8,276 nt of DNA from Ghiorsea sp. (GTDB lineage Bacteria; Pseudomonadota; Zetaproteobacteria; Mariprofundales; Mariprofundaceae), in NCBI GenBank assembly GCA_027019685.1, contig JALUWH010000230.1, positions 1-8,276 of the forward strand, read 5' to 3'. Every line of letters begins with the position of its first letter. Position 1 is the first letter of the stretch. Shown one piece after another: positions 1-4,978 of the stretch. The notes beneath the pieces were generated by a model. That model was not told the DNA's origin. It ran no database searches and was given only the letters and a program-made list of their open reading frames with translations. A program made the position numbers and the translations under genes.

Positions 1-810
1 GTGAAGCTTGCGGTTGGATATGCGTTTATTGTCTCTAAAAAAATCCAAATAGGCAGGTGACATTTCTTTTTCTGCTTGTTCAGGTGTGAGGATGATAGGT
101 GCTGGCGCACCAATCATTTCGGTAAGTTGATAAACATAATCTTTGTGTGAGCATGGCTCATCATCAGATAAGTTGATGATACGGCGTGCTTCTGGTTTTT
201 GCATGGCTGCAATCAAGGCAGCTACAATATCATCCACATGAATACGGTTGGAATAATGGGCGGGTTGCCAAGCTACGGTTTTATAGTTGCCTGCTTTAAG
301 TTTGCTCACGATATTGCGTTCATCACCATAAATACCAGCCAAACGAAACACTTCGGCAGGTGCATCTGATGTTAGCCAAGTTTGTTCGGCTTGAAGACGT
401 TCCACGCCGCGAGGGCTTGCAGAAAACTTTGTTGAAGCCTCATCAATCCAATCGCCGCCACTATCCGCATACACGCTGGTTGCCGATAAATAACCTGCCC
501 ATTTTAATGAAGGTAGCTTTTTGACCAATGGCTGAACCCATGTCGATTGGCTTTCAAAGGGTTTGCGCTGCTCATCATAACTTAGAGGAATTGAGTCTAA
601 AACTGCATCACAATCGGCTAACCATTCGGCATCCAAAAGAGAAGGGTTATCATTAACCACAACATCAAAACCTTGTTGCAGAAGCTTGCTAGCGGGTTCT
701 TGATTACGCACCGTGGCTTTAATTTTAATATCTTGCGCGACACATGCAGCAGCTAATTTGCTGCCGACATATCCACAGCCTAAAATAAGTAAGGTGTTCA
801 CTGTGTTCAT
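1..810 (-). CDS. YeeZ-like NAD(P)-dependent SDR/epimerase family protein (3' end beyond the window)
   Basis: The reading frame is open for 270 codons from an ATG at 810 down to the left edge, so only the C-terminus is missing. An N-terminal Rossmann dinucleotide-binding motif, GCGYVG, lies at residues 11-16 after a hydrophobic beta strand. A segment reading LSATSVYADSGGDWIDE (residues 108-124) matches the active-site/loop region of YeeZ-type atypical extended SDR proteins. Further on, the frame has YSNRIHVDDI and ends near FFRDNKRISNRKL, a C-terminal pattern typical of this family, so little more than a few residues should be missing. The start is supported by AGGA at 818-821, seven bases upstream. 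Substrate and pathway are unknown; the family is cytoplasmic and poorly characterised. The gene lies downstream of the secreted-protein gene and is probably in the same transcript, with a mini-ORF between them. The family call is secure; no specific reaction should be assigned. Confidence 0.88.
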   Translation of the reverse strand, partial: MNTVNTLLILGCGYVGSKLAAACVAQDIKIKATVRNQEPASKLLQQGFDVVVNDNPSLLDAEWLADCDAVLDSIPLSYDEQRKPFESQSTWVQPLVKKLPSLKWAGYLSATSVYADSGGDWIDEASTKFSASPRGVERLQAEQTWLTSDAPAEVFRLAGIYGDERNIVSKLKAGNYKTVAWQPAHYSNRIHVDDIVAALIAAMQKPEARRIINLSDDEPCSHKDYVYQLTEMIGAPAPIILTPEQAEKEMSPAYLDFFRDNKRISNRKLH

Positions 811-836
811 GATAAAATCCTAAAAGGGAACTTCAT
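807..836 (-). CDS. 9-codon mini-ORF coupling two genes (candidate)
   Basis: On the minus strand an ATG at 836 opens a nine-codon frame (MKFPFRILS) that stops at TGA 809-807. Its ATG overlaps the stop of the upstream secreted-protein gene (ATGA, 836-833), and its TGA overlaps the start of the downstream SDR gene (ATGA, 810-807). A strong Shine-Dalgarno AAGGAG (842-847) sits five bases upstream, and a second AAGGAG copy lies at 850-855. The SDR gene has only a plain AGGA of its own. The arrangement suggests a translational relay in which ribosomes ending on one frame restart on the next. It could also be chance or the remnant of a longer gene. The geometry is seen directly; translation is inferred. 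Confidence 0.35.
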   Translation of the reverse strand: MKFPFRILS

Positions 837-1537
837 AGCGTCTCCTTTTCTCCTTCAGCGGCTTGTTGCTTCTGCTTTTCAACCTTAGCTTCCATTTCCT
901 GCTTCCAGTTTAACAACTCATCAGTTCTAAAATTTGGAAACCGCTCAAGCATTTCATTCACAATTTTCAAGGCATTCGCATAGTCTTTCGCATCCACATA
1001 AATGCCAACCCGAGCCTCATAGGTGTTCCATTCAAACATCTCACTGCCGCCAATATTCTTACCAGCTCTGGCCAATGCGGCTGCTTTTTCCAATGCTCTG
1101 ACTTTAATGGCTGGGTCACCAACTGAATCACTGCCTATTCCGTTTAGCATCATCACTGTCAAATGCTCTGGCGCATCAGGGTTATCATCCAAGTCCATCG
1201 CTTTTTGATAATAGGATTGGTACTCTTTGATTAAGGCTTGGTTTTCTGGGACATAACGGCGGTAACGTTTGCCTGCTGCCAACAAAGCTTTATGATAAAA
1301 GTACTGTCGACCAGACCCATATGCACCTCGCAGGTACCACACAACTGGATTAACCGACCCTCGCTGAATAAAATAGTCAGCCTCTTGGATGTGTCGTTCA
1401 TTAATTTCTTTTGTAAGTCTCACAGATTCGTCAGAATTTAATAACCCATCAATCCACTTTGACTCTTCACTTGCATAAGCATTTGTTAATAGCGAGCATG
1501 CTCCTAAAATCATCAAAGCCAATTTTACTAACTTCAT
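833..1537 (-). CDS. Hypothetical secreted protein, TPR-like helical
   Basis: I do not recognise this 234-residue protein. It starts with a clear signal peptide: basic residues K2 and K5, a hydrophobic core (L6-L17), and an AYA cleavage motif that predicts cutting after A22. LGAC at 11-14 resembles a lipobox, but the hydrophobic stretch before it is short and continues past the Cys, so ordinary export is more likely. The mature part looks all-helical, with aromatic-rich and alanine-rich segments such as YQSYYQKAMDLD, IKVRALEKAAALARAGK and YANALKIVNEMLERFPN. These resemble tetratricopeptide-type repeats but are not clean enough to count. The C-terminus is charged and probably coiled (EMEAKVEKQKQQAAEGEKE). 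GGAG lies seven bases before the ATG, which supports the start. A periplasmic scaffold or assembly role is possible from the repeats, but this is inference only. The SDR gene lies downstream. Confidence 0.75.
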   Translation of the reverse strand: MKLVKLALMILGACSLLTNAYASEESKWIDGLLNSDESVRLTKEINERHIQEADYFIQRGSVNPVVWYLRGAYGSGRQYFYHKALLAAGKRYRRYVPENQALIKEYQSYYQKAMDLDDNPDAPEHLTVMMLNGIGSDSVGDPAIKVRALEKAAALARAGKNIGGSEMFEWNTYEARVGIYVDAKDYANALKIVNEMLERFPNFRTDELLNWKQEMEAKVEKQKQQAAEGEKETL

Positions 1538-1580
1538 TTGTGAGCTCCATAGTTTGGTCTGTTTGCGATATGGTAGATGA

Positions 1581-1600
1581 AAAAAGGGGCTACCCTTTTT
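1581..1600. terminator. Perfect 8-bp hairpin with A- and T-tracts (terminator or attenuator candidate)
   Basis: AAAAAGGG (1581-1588) and CCCTTTTT (1593-1600) form a perfect 8-bp inverted repeat around the tetraloop GCTA. Read on either strand it gives a hairpin ending in a U-rich tract, as in a small bidirectional intrinsic terminator. Only three of the eight pairs are G-C, so it is weak. No gene converges on it: it lies 44 bp upstream of the leftward secreted-protein gene. It could therefore act as an attenuator in that gene's leader, or block stray antisense transcription from the tRNA side. Confidence 0.35.
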
Positions 1601-1654
1601 GAATTATCACTGGGGGTAGGGCGTTTGGATTCTGTGTGCAACATGATGGAAACG

Positions 1655-1670
1655 TTAACTTATAAGCTAA
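1655..1670. promoter_or_regulatory. 16-bp near-perfect palindrome, possible operator
   Basis: TTAACTTATAAGCTAA is a dyad in which seven of eight positions match between half-sites, centred on an exact CTTATAAG core. It sits in the divergent region between the leftward secreted-protein gene and the tRNA, about 118 bp from the former's start codon and 51 bp upstream of the candidate tRNA -10. Size and symmetry suit a dimeric transcription factor, but no regulator can be named. Confidence 0.3.
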
Positions 1671-1720
1671 TTTACAGCAAGTTGGGGCGCATTGTGTTGT
1701 CACTGCTTGCCTATACTCAA

Positions 1721-1742
1721 TGTTATAACTATCTTGCGCCCC
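1721..1742 (+). promoter_or_regulatory. Candidate extended -10 promoter for the tRNA
   Basis: TG at 1721-1722, one base, then TATAAC at 1724-1729 matches an extended -10 element (TGnTATAAT) with one mismatch. No good -35 lies at 16-18 bp, although TTGTCA occurs at 1697-1702 with a long 21-bp spacer. The sequence just downstream (GCGCCCC, 1736-1742) is G+C-rich, as in discriminators of growth-regulated stable-RNA promoters. TATACT at 1712-1717 is an alternative -10. The call rests on eye matching only. Confidence 0.4.
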
Positions 1743-1758
1743 CTGTGGTATTCCACAG
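1743..1758 (+). repeat. Perfect 6-bp stem-loop just upstream of the tRNA
   Basis: CTGTGG (1743-1748) and CCACAG (1753-1758) are exact inverted repeats around TATT. The hairpin ends five bases before the first base of the tRNA. It would lie in the 5' leader of the precursor transcript, where it could affect leader processing, or it could be a protein-binding dyad. It has no T-tract, so it is not an intrinsic terminator. Confidence 0.45.
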
Positions 1759-1763
1759 TAAGC

Positions 1764-1840
1764 GGGCTTATGGCGCAACTGGTTAGCGCTACCGGCTCAT
1801 AACCGGTTGGTTCTAGGTTCGAGTCCTAGTAAGCCCACCA
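1764..1840 (+). tRNA. tRNA with CAT anticodon, probably tRNA-Ile2 (CAU), CCA encoded
   Basis: A full cloverleaf folds by eye. The acceptor is GGGCTTA (1764-1770) paired with TAAGCCC (1830-1836), then discriminator A and genomic CCA (1838-1840). The D-stem is GCGC/GCGC (1773-1776/1786-1789). The anticodon stem is ACCGG/CCGGT around CTCATAA, with anticodon CAT at 1798-1800. The T-arm is CTAGG/CCTAG around TTCGAGT. It is not the initiator: it lacks the three consecutive G-C pairs below the anticodon loop and has a paired position 1-72. Between elongator Met and lysidine-modified Ile2, I favour Ile2. The stem and loop core CGGCTCATAACCG resembles known Ile2 species, and pair 4-69 is C-G, as the lysidine synthase TilS prefers. 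No terminator is visible before the next gene, so it may be co-transcribed with the BolA gene 46 bp downstream. Confidence 0.93.
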
Positions 1841-1886
1841 TATTATAACAATGTGGCATATCATGACCAAGGCGAGGTGTTTGACA

Positions 1887-2132
1887 ATGAGCAGTGTAAA
1901 CCCTGAAGAATTGAAGCGATTGGTATGTGCGCATATTGAAGATGCGGATGTTGAAGTGAACTGTTACTCTGGTGATGACCACTTTGAAATGACCGTGATA
2001 TCTGCATCATTTGCAGGCAAACCACGCATTGCACGCCACAAAATGGTCTATGCCGCATTGGGTGACAATATGCGTCAAGCAGTCCATGCTTTAGCATTAA
2101 AAACAAAAACGCCTGAGGAGGCAGCAGCATGA
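1887..2132 (+). CDS. BolA family protein (IbaG-like, short form)
   Basis: This 81-residue protein is a BolA-family member, which binds [2Fe-2S] clusters together with CGFS glutaredoxins and takes part in Fe-S trafficking or iron-responsive regulation in the cytoplasm. The class II KH-like fold is recognisable: the strand DHFEMTVIS (31-39), the FAGKPRIARHKMVYAAL core (42-58) with the invariant histidine H51, and the C-terminal VHALALKTKTPEE (66-78). C26 lies in the loop before DHF, a position that can supply the second cluster ligand in some members. The start is set by GAGGTG at 1874-1879, seven bases upstream. An upstream in-frame ATG at 1851 would add 12 residues, but it has no SD and sits against the tRNA 3' end. 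The stop overlaps the next ATG by ATGA, so translation with the glutaredoxin is coupled. It is short like IbaG, while its C-terminal motif is closer to BolA itself. Confidence 0.92.
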   Translation: MSSVNPEELKRLVCAHIEDADVEVNCYSGDDHFEMTVISASFAGKPRIARHKMVYAALGDNMRQAVHALALKTKTPEEAAA

Positions 2133-2467
2133 GTGATTCCGTCCAAGAGCAAATTGCAGAAGTAGTTAAAAACAACGATGTATTATTGTTTATGAAAGGC
2201 ACGCCACAAATGCCACAATGTGGATTTTCGCAACGTGTTTGTGCTATTCTTCAAGAGCAAGGTGTTCCTTTTGCAGCGATTAATGTATTGCTAGACCCTT
2301 CTGTTCGTGAAGGTATTAAGGTATTCAGTGATTGGCCTACCATTCCTCAGCTTTATGTAAAAGGCGAGTTTGTTGGTGGATGTGACATTATCTCTGAAAT
2401 GCATGAAGATGGTGAGTTGGCAACACTGCTTGCCCCGTTGAAAGAGGGTGACTCAAAAGCAGCATAA
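2129..2467 (+). CDS. grxD: Monothiol glutaredoxin, CGFS type (Grx4/GrxD)
   Basis: The protein is 112 residues, the usual length for single-domain Grx4. The diagnostic CGFS active site is at residues 31-34, where Cys31 helps ligate a bridging [2Fe-2S] cluster together with glutathione. Other glutathione-binding elements are K23 (FMKGTP), the WPTIPQLYV segment (69-77) with the cis-proline motif, and GGCDI (83-87). Monothiol glutaredoxins of this class deliver or store Fe-S clusters and form heterodimers with BolA proteins; the BolA gene directly upstream is the expected partner. The ATG overlaps the BolA stop as ATGA, with GAGGAG at 2115-2120 as ribosome site. The identification is firm. The cluster-transfer role comes from family knowledge. 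Confidence 0.97.
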   Translation: MSDSVQEQIAEVVKNNDVLLFMKGTPQMPQCGFSQRVCAILQEQGVPFAAINVLLDPSVREGIKVFSDWPTIPQLYVKGEFVGGCDIISEMHEDGELATLLAPLKEGDSKAA

Positions 2468-2471
2468 GTGC

Positions 2472-2500
2472 TTGCTTCATTGCATGGAAAAAGATATAAC
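2472..2500 (+). promoter_or_regulatory. Candidate sigma-70 promoter ahead of rpoN
   Basis: TTGCTT (2472-2477) and TATAAC (2495-2500) are separated by exactly 17 bp. The -10 matches consensus at five of six bases, the -35 at only three. It lies directly after the grxD stop in the only sizeable gap (93 bp) of the rightward gene run. A start near 2507 would give an rpoN leader of roughly 54 nt containing the hairpin at 2540-2574. Read-through from the BolA/grxD transcript is also possible, as no terminator is seen. The rest of the gap is A/T-rich (around 2520-2530) with no further recognised element. Confidence 0.4.
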
Positions 2501-2539
2501 GTGGATGTGAATACGTTCATATTATATATACACGCTATT

Positions 2540-2574
2540 GCAGCGCGGCAGTCAACATAAATGGCTGGCGCTGT
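2540..2574 (+). promoter_or_regulatory. RNA hairpin enclosing the rpoN start codon
   Basis: Positions 2540-2546 pair with 2568-2574 (six Watson-Crick pairs plus one terminal G-U). After a GG bulge (2547-2548), 2549-2554 pair with 2562-2567 (five Watson-Crick, one G-U), leaving the seven-base loop ACATAAA. The A of the rpoN ATG (2561) is the last loop base, and its T and G are in the stem. There is no SD upstream. The pairing is read directly from the sequence; a role in restricting rpoN translation is inferred. Confidence 0.5.
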
Positions 2575-3964
2575 TCGGCAAAATCTTAGCCAAAAGCAAT
2601 CACAACGGCTTGCTTTAACGCCACAGTTAACGCAAAGCCTGAAAGTATTGGCGATGAATAGCCAAGAGCTTGAGCTGTATATCGAAGAAAGTTTAGAATC
2701 TAACCCACTATTAGAACTGGATGCAGATAATGCACCACGTCAAAGCGAAGATACTTCGGTATCTCAGCAGAAAGAAGATTGGCGTGAGCAAGGTGATAAT
2801 CGTTGGGAAACTATGTATCAAAATGGCAGCCAGTTTGATGGTATGCCAGACCCTGACCAGCAGTGGAAAGATGAACAAAGTTTAAGTGAATCTCTGCACG
2901 AACAAATTAATCAACAACCGATGGATGATAAAGAACGTGTAGTTGCGCATGCGATTGTCGATTCACTTGAAGATGATGGCTACTTCCGTGTTGCAGCAGA
3001 TGAAATTATCAAGTCTATTGATTATACAGGCGTAACTGAGGCTGATGTTGTGCATGTGTTAGAATGTATTGTGCAAGAGCTTGAGCCTAGTGGAATTGGT
3101 GCGCATGATTTAACAGAATGTTTGCTGCTGCAAATTTCTGATGATGATGCTTCAGCAATGTTGGTGCGCCAAATGTTATTGTATCATGCAGATAAACTTG
3201 CGGATGATGATGCTTTGATGAAAGAAATGCATTGTTCACAAGATGAGTTGATTGCTGCACGTCATTTGCTGCGCAGGCTTGACCCTTTTCCAGGACATGG
3301 TTTGCGTGGCGTGGAAAATATTTATGTGCAACCTGAAATTATTTTTCGTATTGTGAATGGTCAGGTTGAAGTTGATGTCCCCAAGTCTGGTTGGCGTGGG
3401 CTTAAAGTCAGCGAGCAGTGGGCGGGTAAAACTTGGACGGGTAAAGACCGTGAGTTTATGGATGCCGCCAGCCAAGAAGCCAAGTGGTTGTTGAGTGCAT
3501 TGGATCAACGCAGTGAAACTTTGATGAAGGTTGGGCTATGTTTGGCTGCAAAACAGCGCTTGTTTCTTGAGCATGGTGTTTTGGGTTTAAAACCATTAAC
3601 CTTACAAGTAGTTGCCGAAGAAGTCGGTTTGCATGAATCAACCATTTCGCGTGTAACTAATGGTAAATACGCACAAACGCCTTTGGGTTTGATTGAAATG
3701 CGATGCTTTTTCTCAGCAGGTTTGCCCACACGTGGCGGTGGTATGATTTCGGTGCATAGAGTGCAACAACGGGTGAAAACATTGATTGAATCAGAGCCAA
3801 TTGGTCGTCCGATTTCAGACCAAGCGATTTCAGACCGTTTGCAAGCTGAGGGTATTGGTATAGCAAGGCGTACGGTTGCCAAATATCGCGAACAATTAGG
3901 GCTGCCACCAAGCAGTCAACGAAGGCGTGCTGTAAAAACACGCTTATCTCAAAGCAGGAGGTAG
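2561..3964 (+). CDS. rpoN: RNA polymerase sigma-54 factor (RpoN)
   Basis: At 467 residues this is a normal-length sigma-54, which directs core RNA polymerase to -24/-12 promoters that need AAA+ activators. Region I is at the N-terminus (LALTPQLTQSLKVLAMNSQELE then ESLESNPLLELD, about residues 17-55), followed by an acidic, Gln-rich region II (about 56-120) and the core-binding region. A helix-turn-helix (about 350-372) contains HESTISRVTNGKY. The RpoN box ARRTVAKYRE is at 435-444, followed by LGLPPSSQRR. The ATG at 2561 is the furthest-upstream possible start, because TAA directly precedes it in frame; the next ATG, codon 32, would delete most of region I. No SD is visible and the start lies in a hairpin. 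It heads the cluster, with hpf three bases downstream. In many proteobacteria lptB precedes rpoN; here it is grxD. Confidence 0.98.
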   Translation: MAGAVRQNLSQKQSQRLALTPQLTQSLKVLAMNSQELELYIEESLESNPLLELDADNAPRQSEDTSVSQQKEDWREQGDNRWETMYQNGSQFDGMPDPDQQWKDEQSLSESLHEQINQQPMDDKERVVAHAIVDSLEDDGYFRVAADEIIKSIDYTGVTEADVVHVLECIVQELEPSGIGAHDLTECLLLQISDDDASAMLVRQMLLYHADKLADDDALMKEMHCSQDELIAARHLLRRLDPFPGHGLRGVENIYVQPEIIFRIVNGQVEVDVPKSGWRGLKVSEQWAGKTWTGKDREFMDAASQEAKWLLSALDQRSETLMKVGLCLAAKQRLFLEHGVLGLKPLTLQVVAEEVGLHESTISRVTNGKYAQTPLGLIEMRCFFSAGLPTRGGGMISVHRVQQRVKTLIESEPIGRPISDQAISDRLQAEGIGIARRTVAKYREQLGLPPSSQRRRAVKTRLSQSRR

Positions 3965-3967
3965 GAA

Positions 3968-4528
3968 ATGCAAGTATCTATTACAGGTCGTCATGTGGAT
4001 TTAACAGACCCACTTAAAGCTTACGTCAATGATAAACTGGGACATTTGAAACACTCATTTGACCACGTTGTTGATGTACATGTGGTGTTAACCGTTGAAA
4101 AACATAGGCAACGTTGTGAAATTAATATGGCTGCCAATGGCATTACGATTCATGCTAAACATGAAACAGATGATATGTATGCAGCCATTGATGGTGTGGT
4201 TGATAAACTTAATCGTCAACTCAAACGCTATCGGGCAAAACTGCAACGTCATCAAGGTTCACAGCGTAAAACCAGCATGAAATTGCGTGAAAAGTTTTTG
4301 GACGTATCACACGATACTGATGAATTGGCGGAAACTTATAAACCCAACACATTGGCTGATGAAGTGGTTGATGTGCAAGTGATGAGCATGGATGAAGCCG
4401 TGATGAAAATGGAATTATCTGAAAAAGATAATGTATTGCTTTTTACCAATGAAGAAACAGGTAAGCTGAATGCACTAACACGTCGCCCTGATGGCTCATT
4501 GAGCTGGATTGAGCCTGAAGCAGTATAA
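3968..4528 (+). CDS. hpf: Long-form ribosome hibernation promoting factor (HPF)
   Basis: The protein is 186 residues, twice the length of the short enteric HPF. Residues 1 to about 100 are the S30AE/HPF domain: MQVSITGRHVDLTDPLKAYV, a central CEINMAANGITIHAKHE, and a helix ending in the basic RQLKRYRAKLQRHQ. This domain binds the decoding region of the 30S subunit and silences ribosomes. A linker (about 105-133) leads to a C-terminal dimerisation domain (about 134-182) with MSMDEAVMKMELSEKDNVLLF, NEETGKLNALTRRPDGS and a final WIEP. Long HPF uses this domain to form 100S disomes without RMF. A very strong SD, AGGAGGT (3956-3962), lies in the last codons of rpoN, five bases before the ATG, so this gene should be translated more efficiently than rpoN. 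Its position next to rpoN and ptsN is conserved in proteobacteria. Confidence 0.96.
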   Translation: MQVSITGRHVDLTDPLKAYVNDKLGHLKHSFDHVVDVHVVLTVEKHRQRCEINMAANGITIHAKHETDDMYAAIDGVVDKLNRQLKRYRAKLQRHQGSQRKTSMKLREKFLDVSHDTDELAETYKPNTLADEVVDVQVMSMDEAVMKMELSEKDNVLLFTNEETGKLNALTRRPDGSLSWIEPEAV

Positions 4529-4529
4529 G

Positions 4530-4964
4530 ATGAATAAAAGCATACCAGTTAGCCCTGAGCATGTTTTGTTAGGCTCAAAAGCACAGAGCAAACGTGCGTT
4601 GTTAACAGAAATGGCTGGTATGCTTCCTTCTATGGATCCTGATTTGGTGCTGGAAGTGATTACGGCTAGGGAAAAGCTGGGTAGCACTGGCATGGGGCAT
4701 GGTGTGGCGATTCCACATGGTCGTATGCGTGGGTTAGCCGAGCCCGTGATTGTCGTGGCTATTCATGAAGCAGGTGTTGATTTTGATGCCATTGACGATG
4801 CTTTGGTGCATATTGTGGTGATGTTGCTTGTGCCAGATGATAATAATCAAGTTCATTTGGAGCTTTTGGCAACTTTGGCGCGTTTATTACAACAAGCCGA
4901 TATACGTAAAGCTTTGCGAGATGCGCCTGATGCAGAAACCGTAGCATCCATATTTGCTGCATGA
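4530..4964 (+). CDS. ptsN: PTS IIA-like nitrogen regulatory protein PtsN (EIIA-Ntr)
   Basis: This is a 144-residue EIIA of the fructose/nitrogen family. The phosphoacceptor is H63 in the motif TGMGHGVAIPHGRM (about 53-66). Conserved downstream parts are FDAIDDALVHIVVMLLVP and HLELLATLARLL. EIIA-Ntr takes phosphate through HPr-type carriers and acts by protein contact; targets known in other bacteria include potassium transport, sensor kinases and stress signalling. A TTG at 4509 is in frame and would add seven residues inside hpf. I prefer ATG 4530, one base after the hpf stop, which gives the usual N-terminal length. Neither start has a good SD, so translation probably depends on coupling to hpf. 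HprK follows after 14 bp. No EIIB or EIIC domain is attached, which fits a regulatory role. Confidence 0.95.
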   Translation: MNKSIPVSPEHVLLGSKAQSKRALLTEMAGMLPSMDPDLVLEVITAREKLGSTGMGHGVAIPHGRMRGLAEPVIVVAIHEAGVDFDAIDDALVHIVVMLLVPDDNNQVHLELLATLARLLQQADIRKALRDAPDAETVASIFAA

Positions 4965-4978
4965 TGTGTGAGTGAGAT

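Noticed and set aside
1534..1644. 36-codon minus-strand ORF whose TGA overlaps the start of the secreted-protein gene
   Set aside because: It has no SD, a composition unlike a protein, and it runs through the terminator-like hairpin. The ATGA overlap alone does not support translation.
1577..1786. Plus-strand 69-codon frame entering the tRNA
   Set aside because: It covers the palindrome, the promoter region and part of the tRNA, with no SD and no protein-like pattern.
1851..1886. Upstream in-frame ATG adding 12 residues to the BolA-family protein
   Set aside because: It has no SD and lies against the tRNA 3' end; ATG 1887 has GAGGTG at ideal spacing and gives the normal family N-terminus.
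1797..1982. Minus-strand frame ending in GLEPRTNRL
   Set aside because: This is the antisense translation of the tRNA, a well-known false protein in databases, extended over the BolA gene.
3236..3941. Several minus-strand frames inside rpoN
   Set aside because: They are shadows of the rpoN reading frame; they lack SDs and recognisable motifs.
4509..4529. TTG start giving a seven-residue longer PtsN
   Set aside because: It is a rare start codon with no SD inside hpf; ATG 4530 directly after the hpf stop gives the usual N-terminal length.
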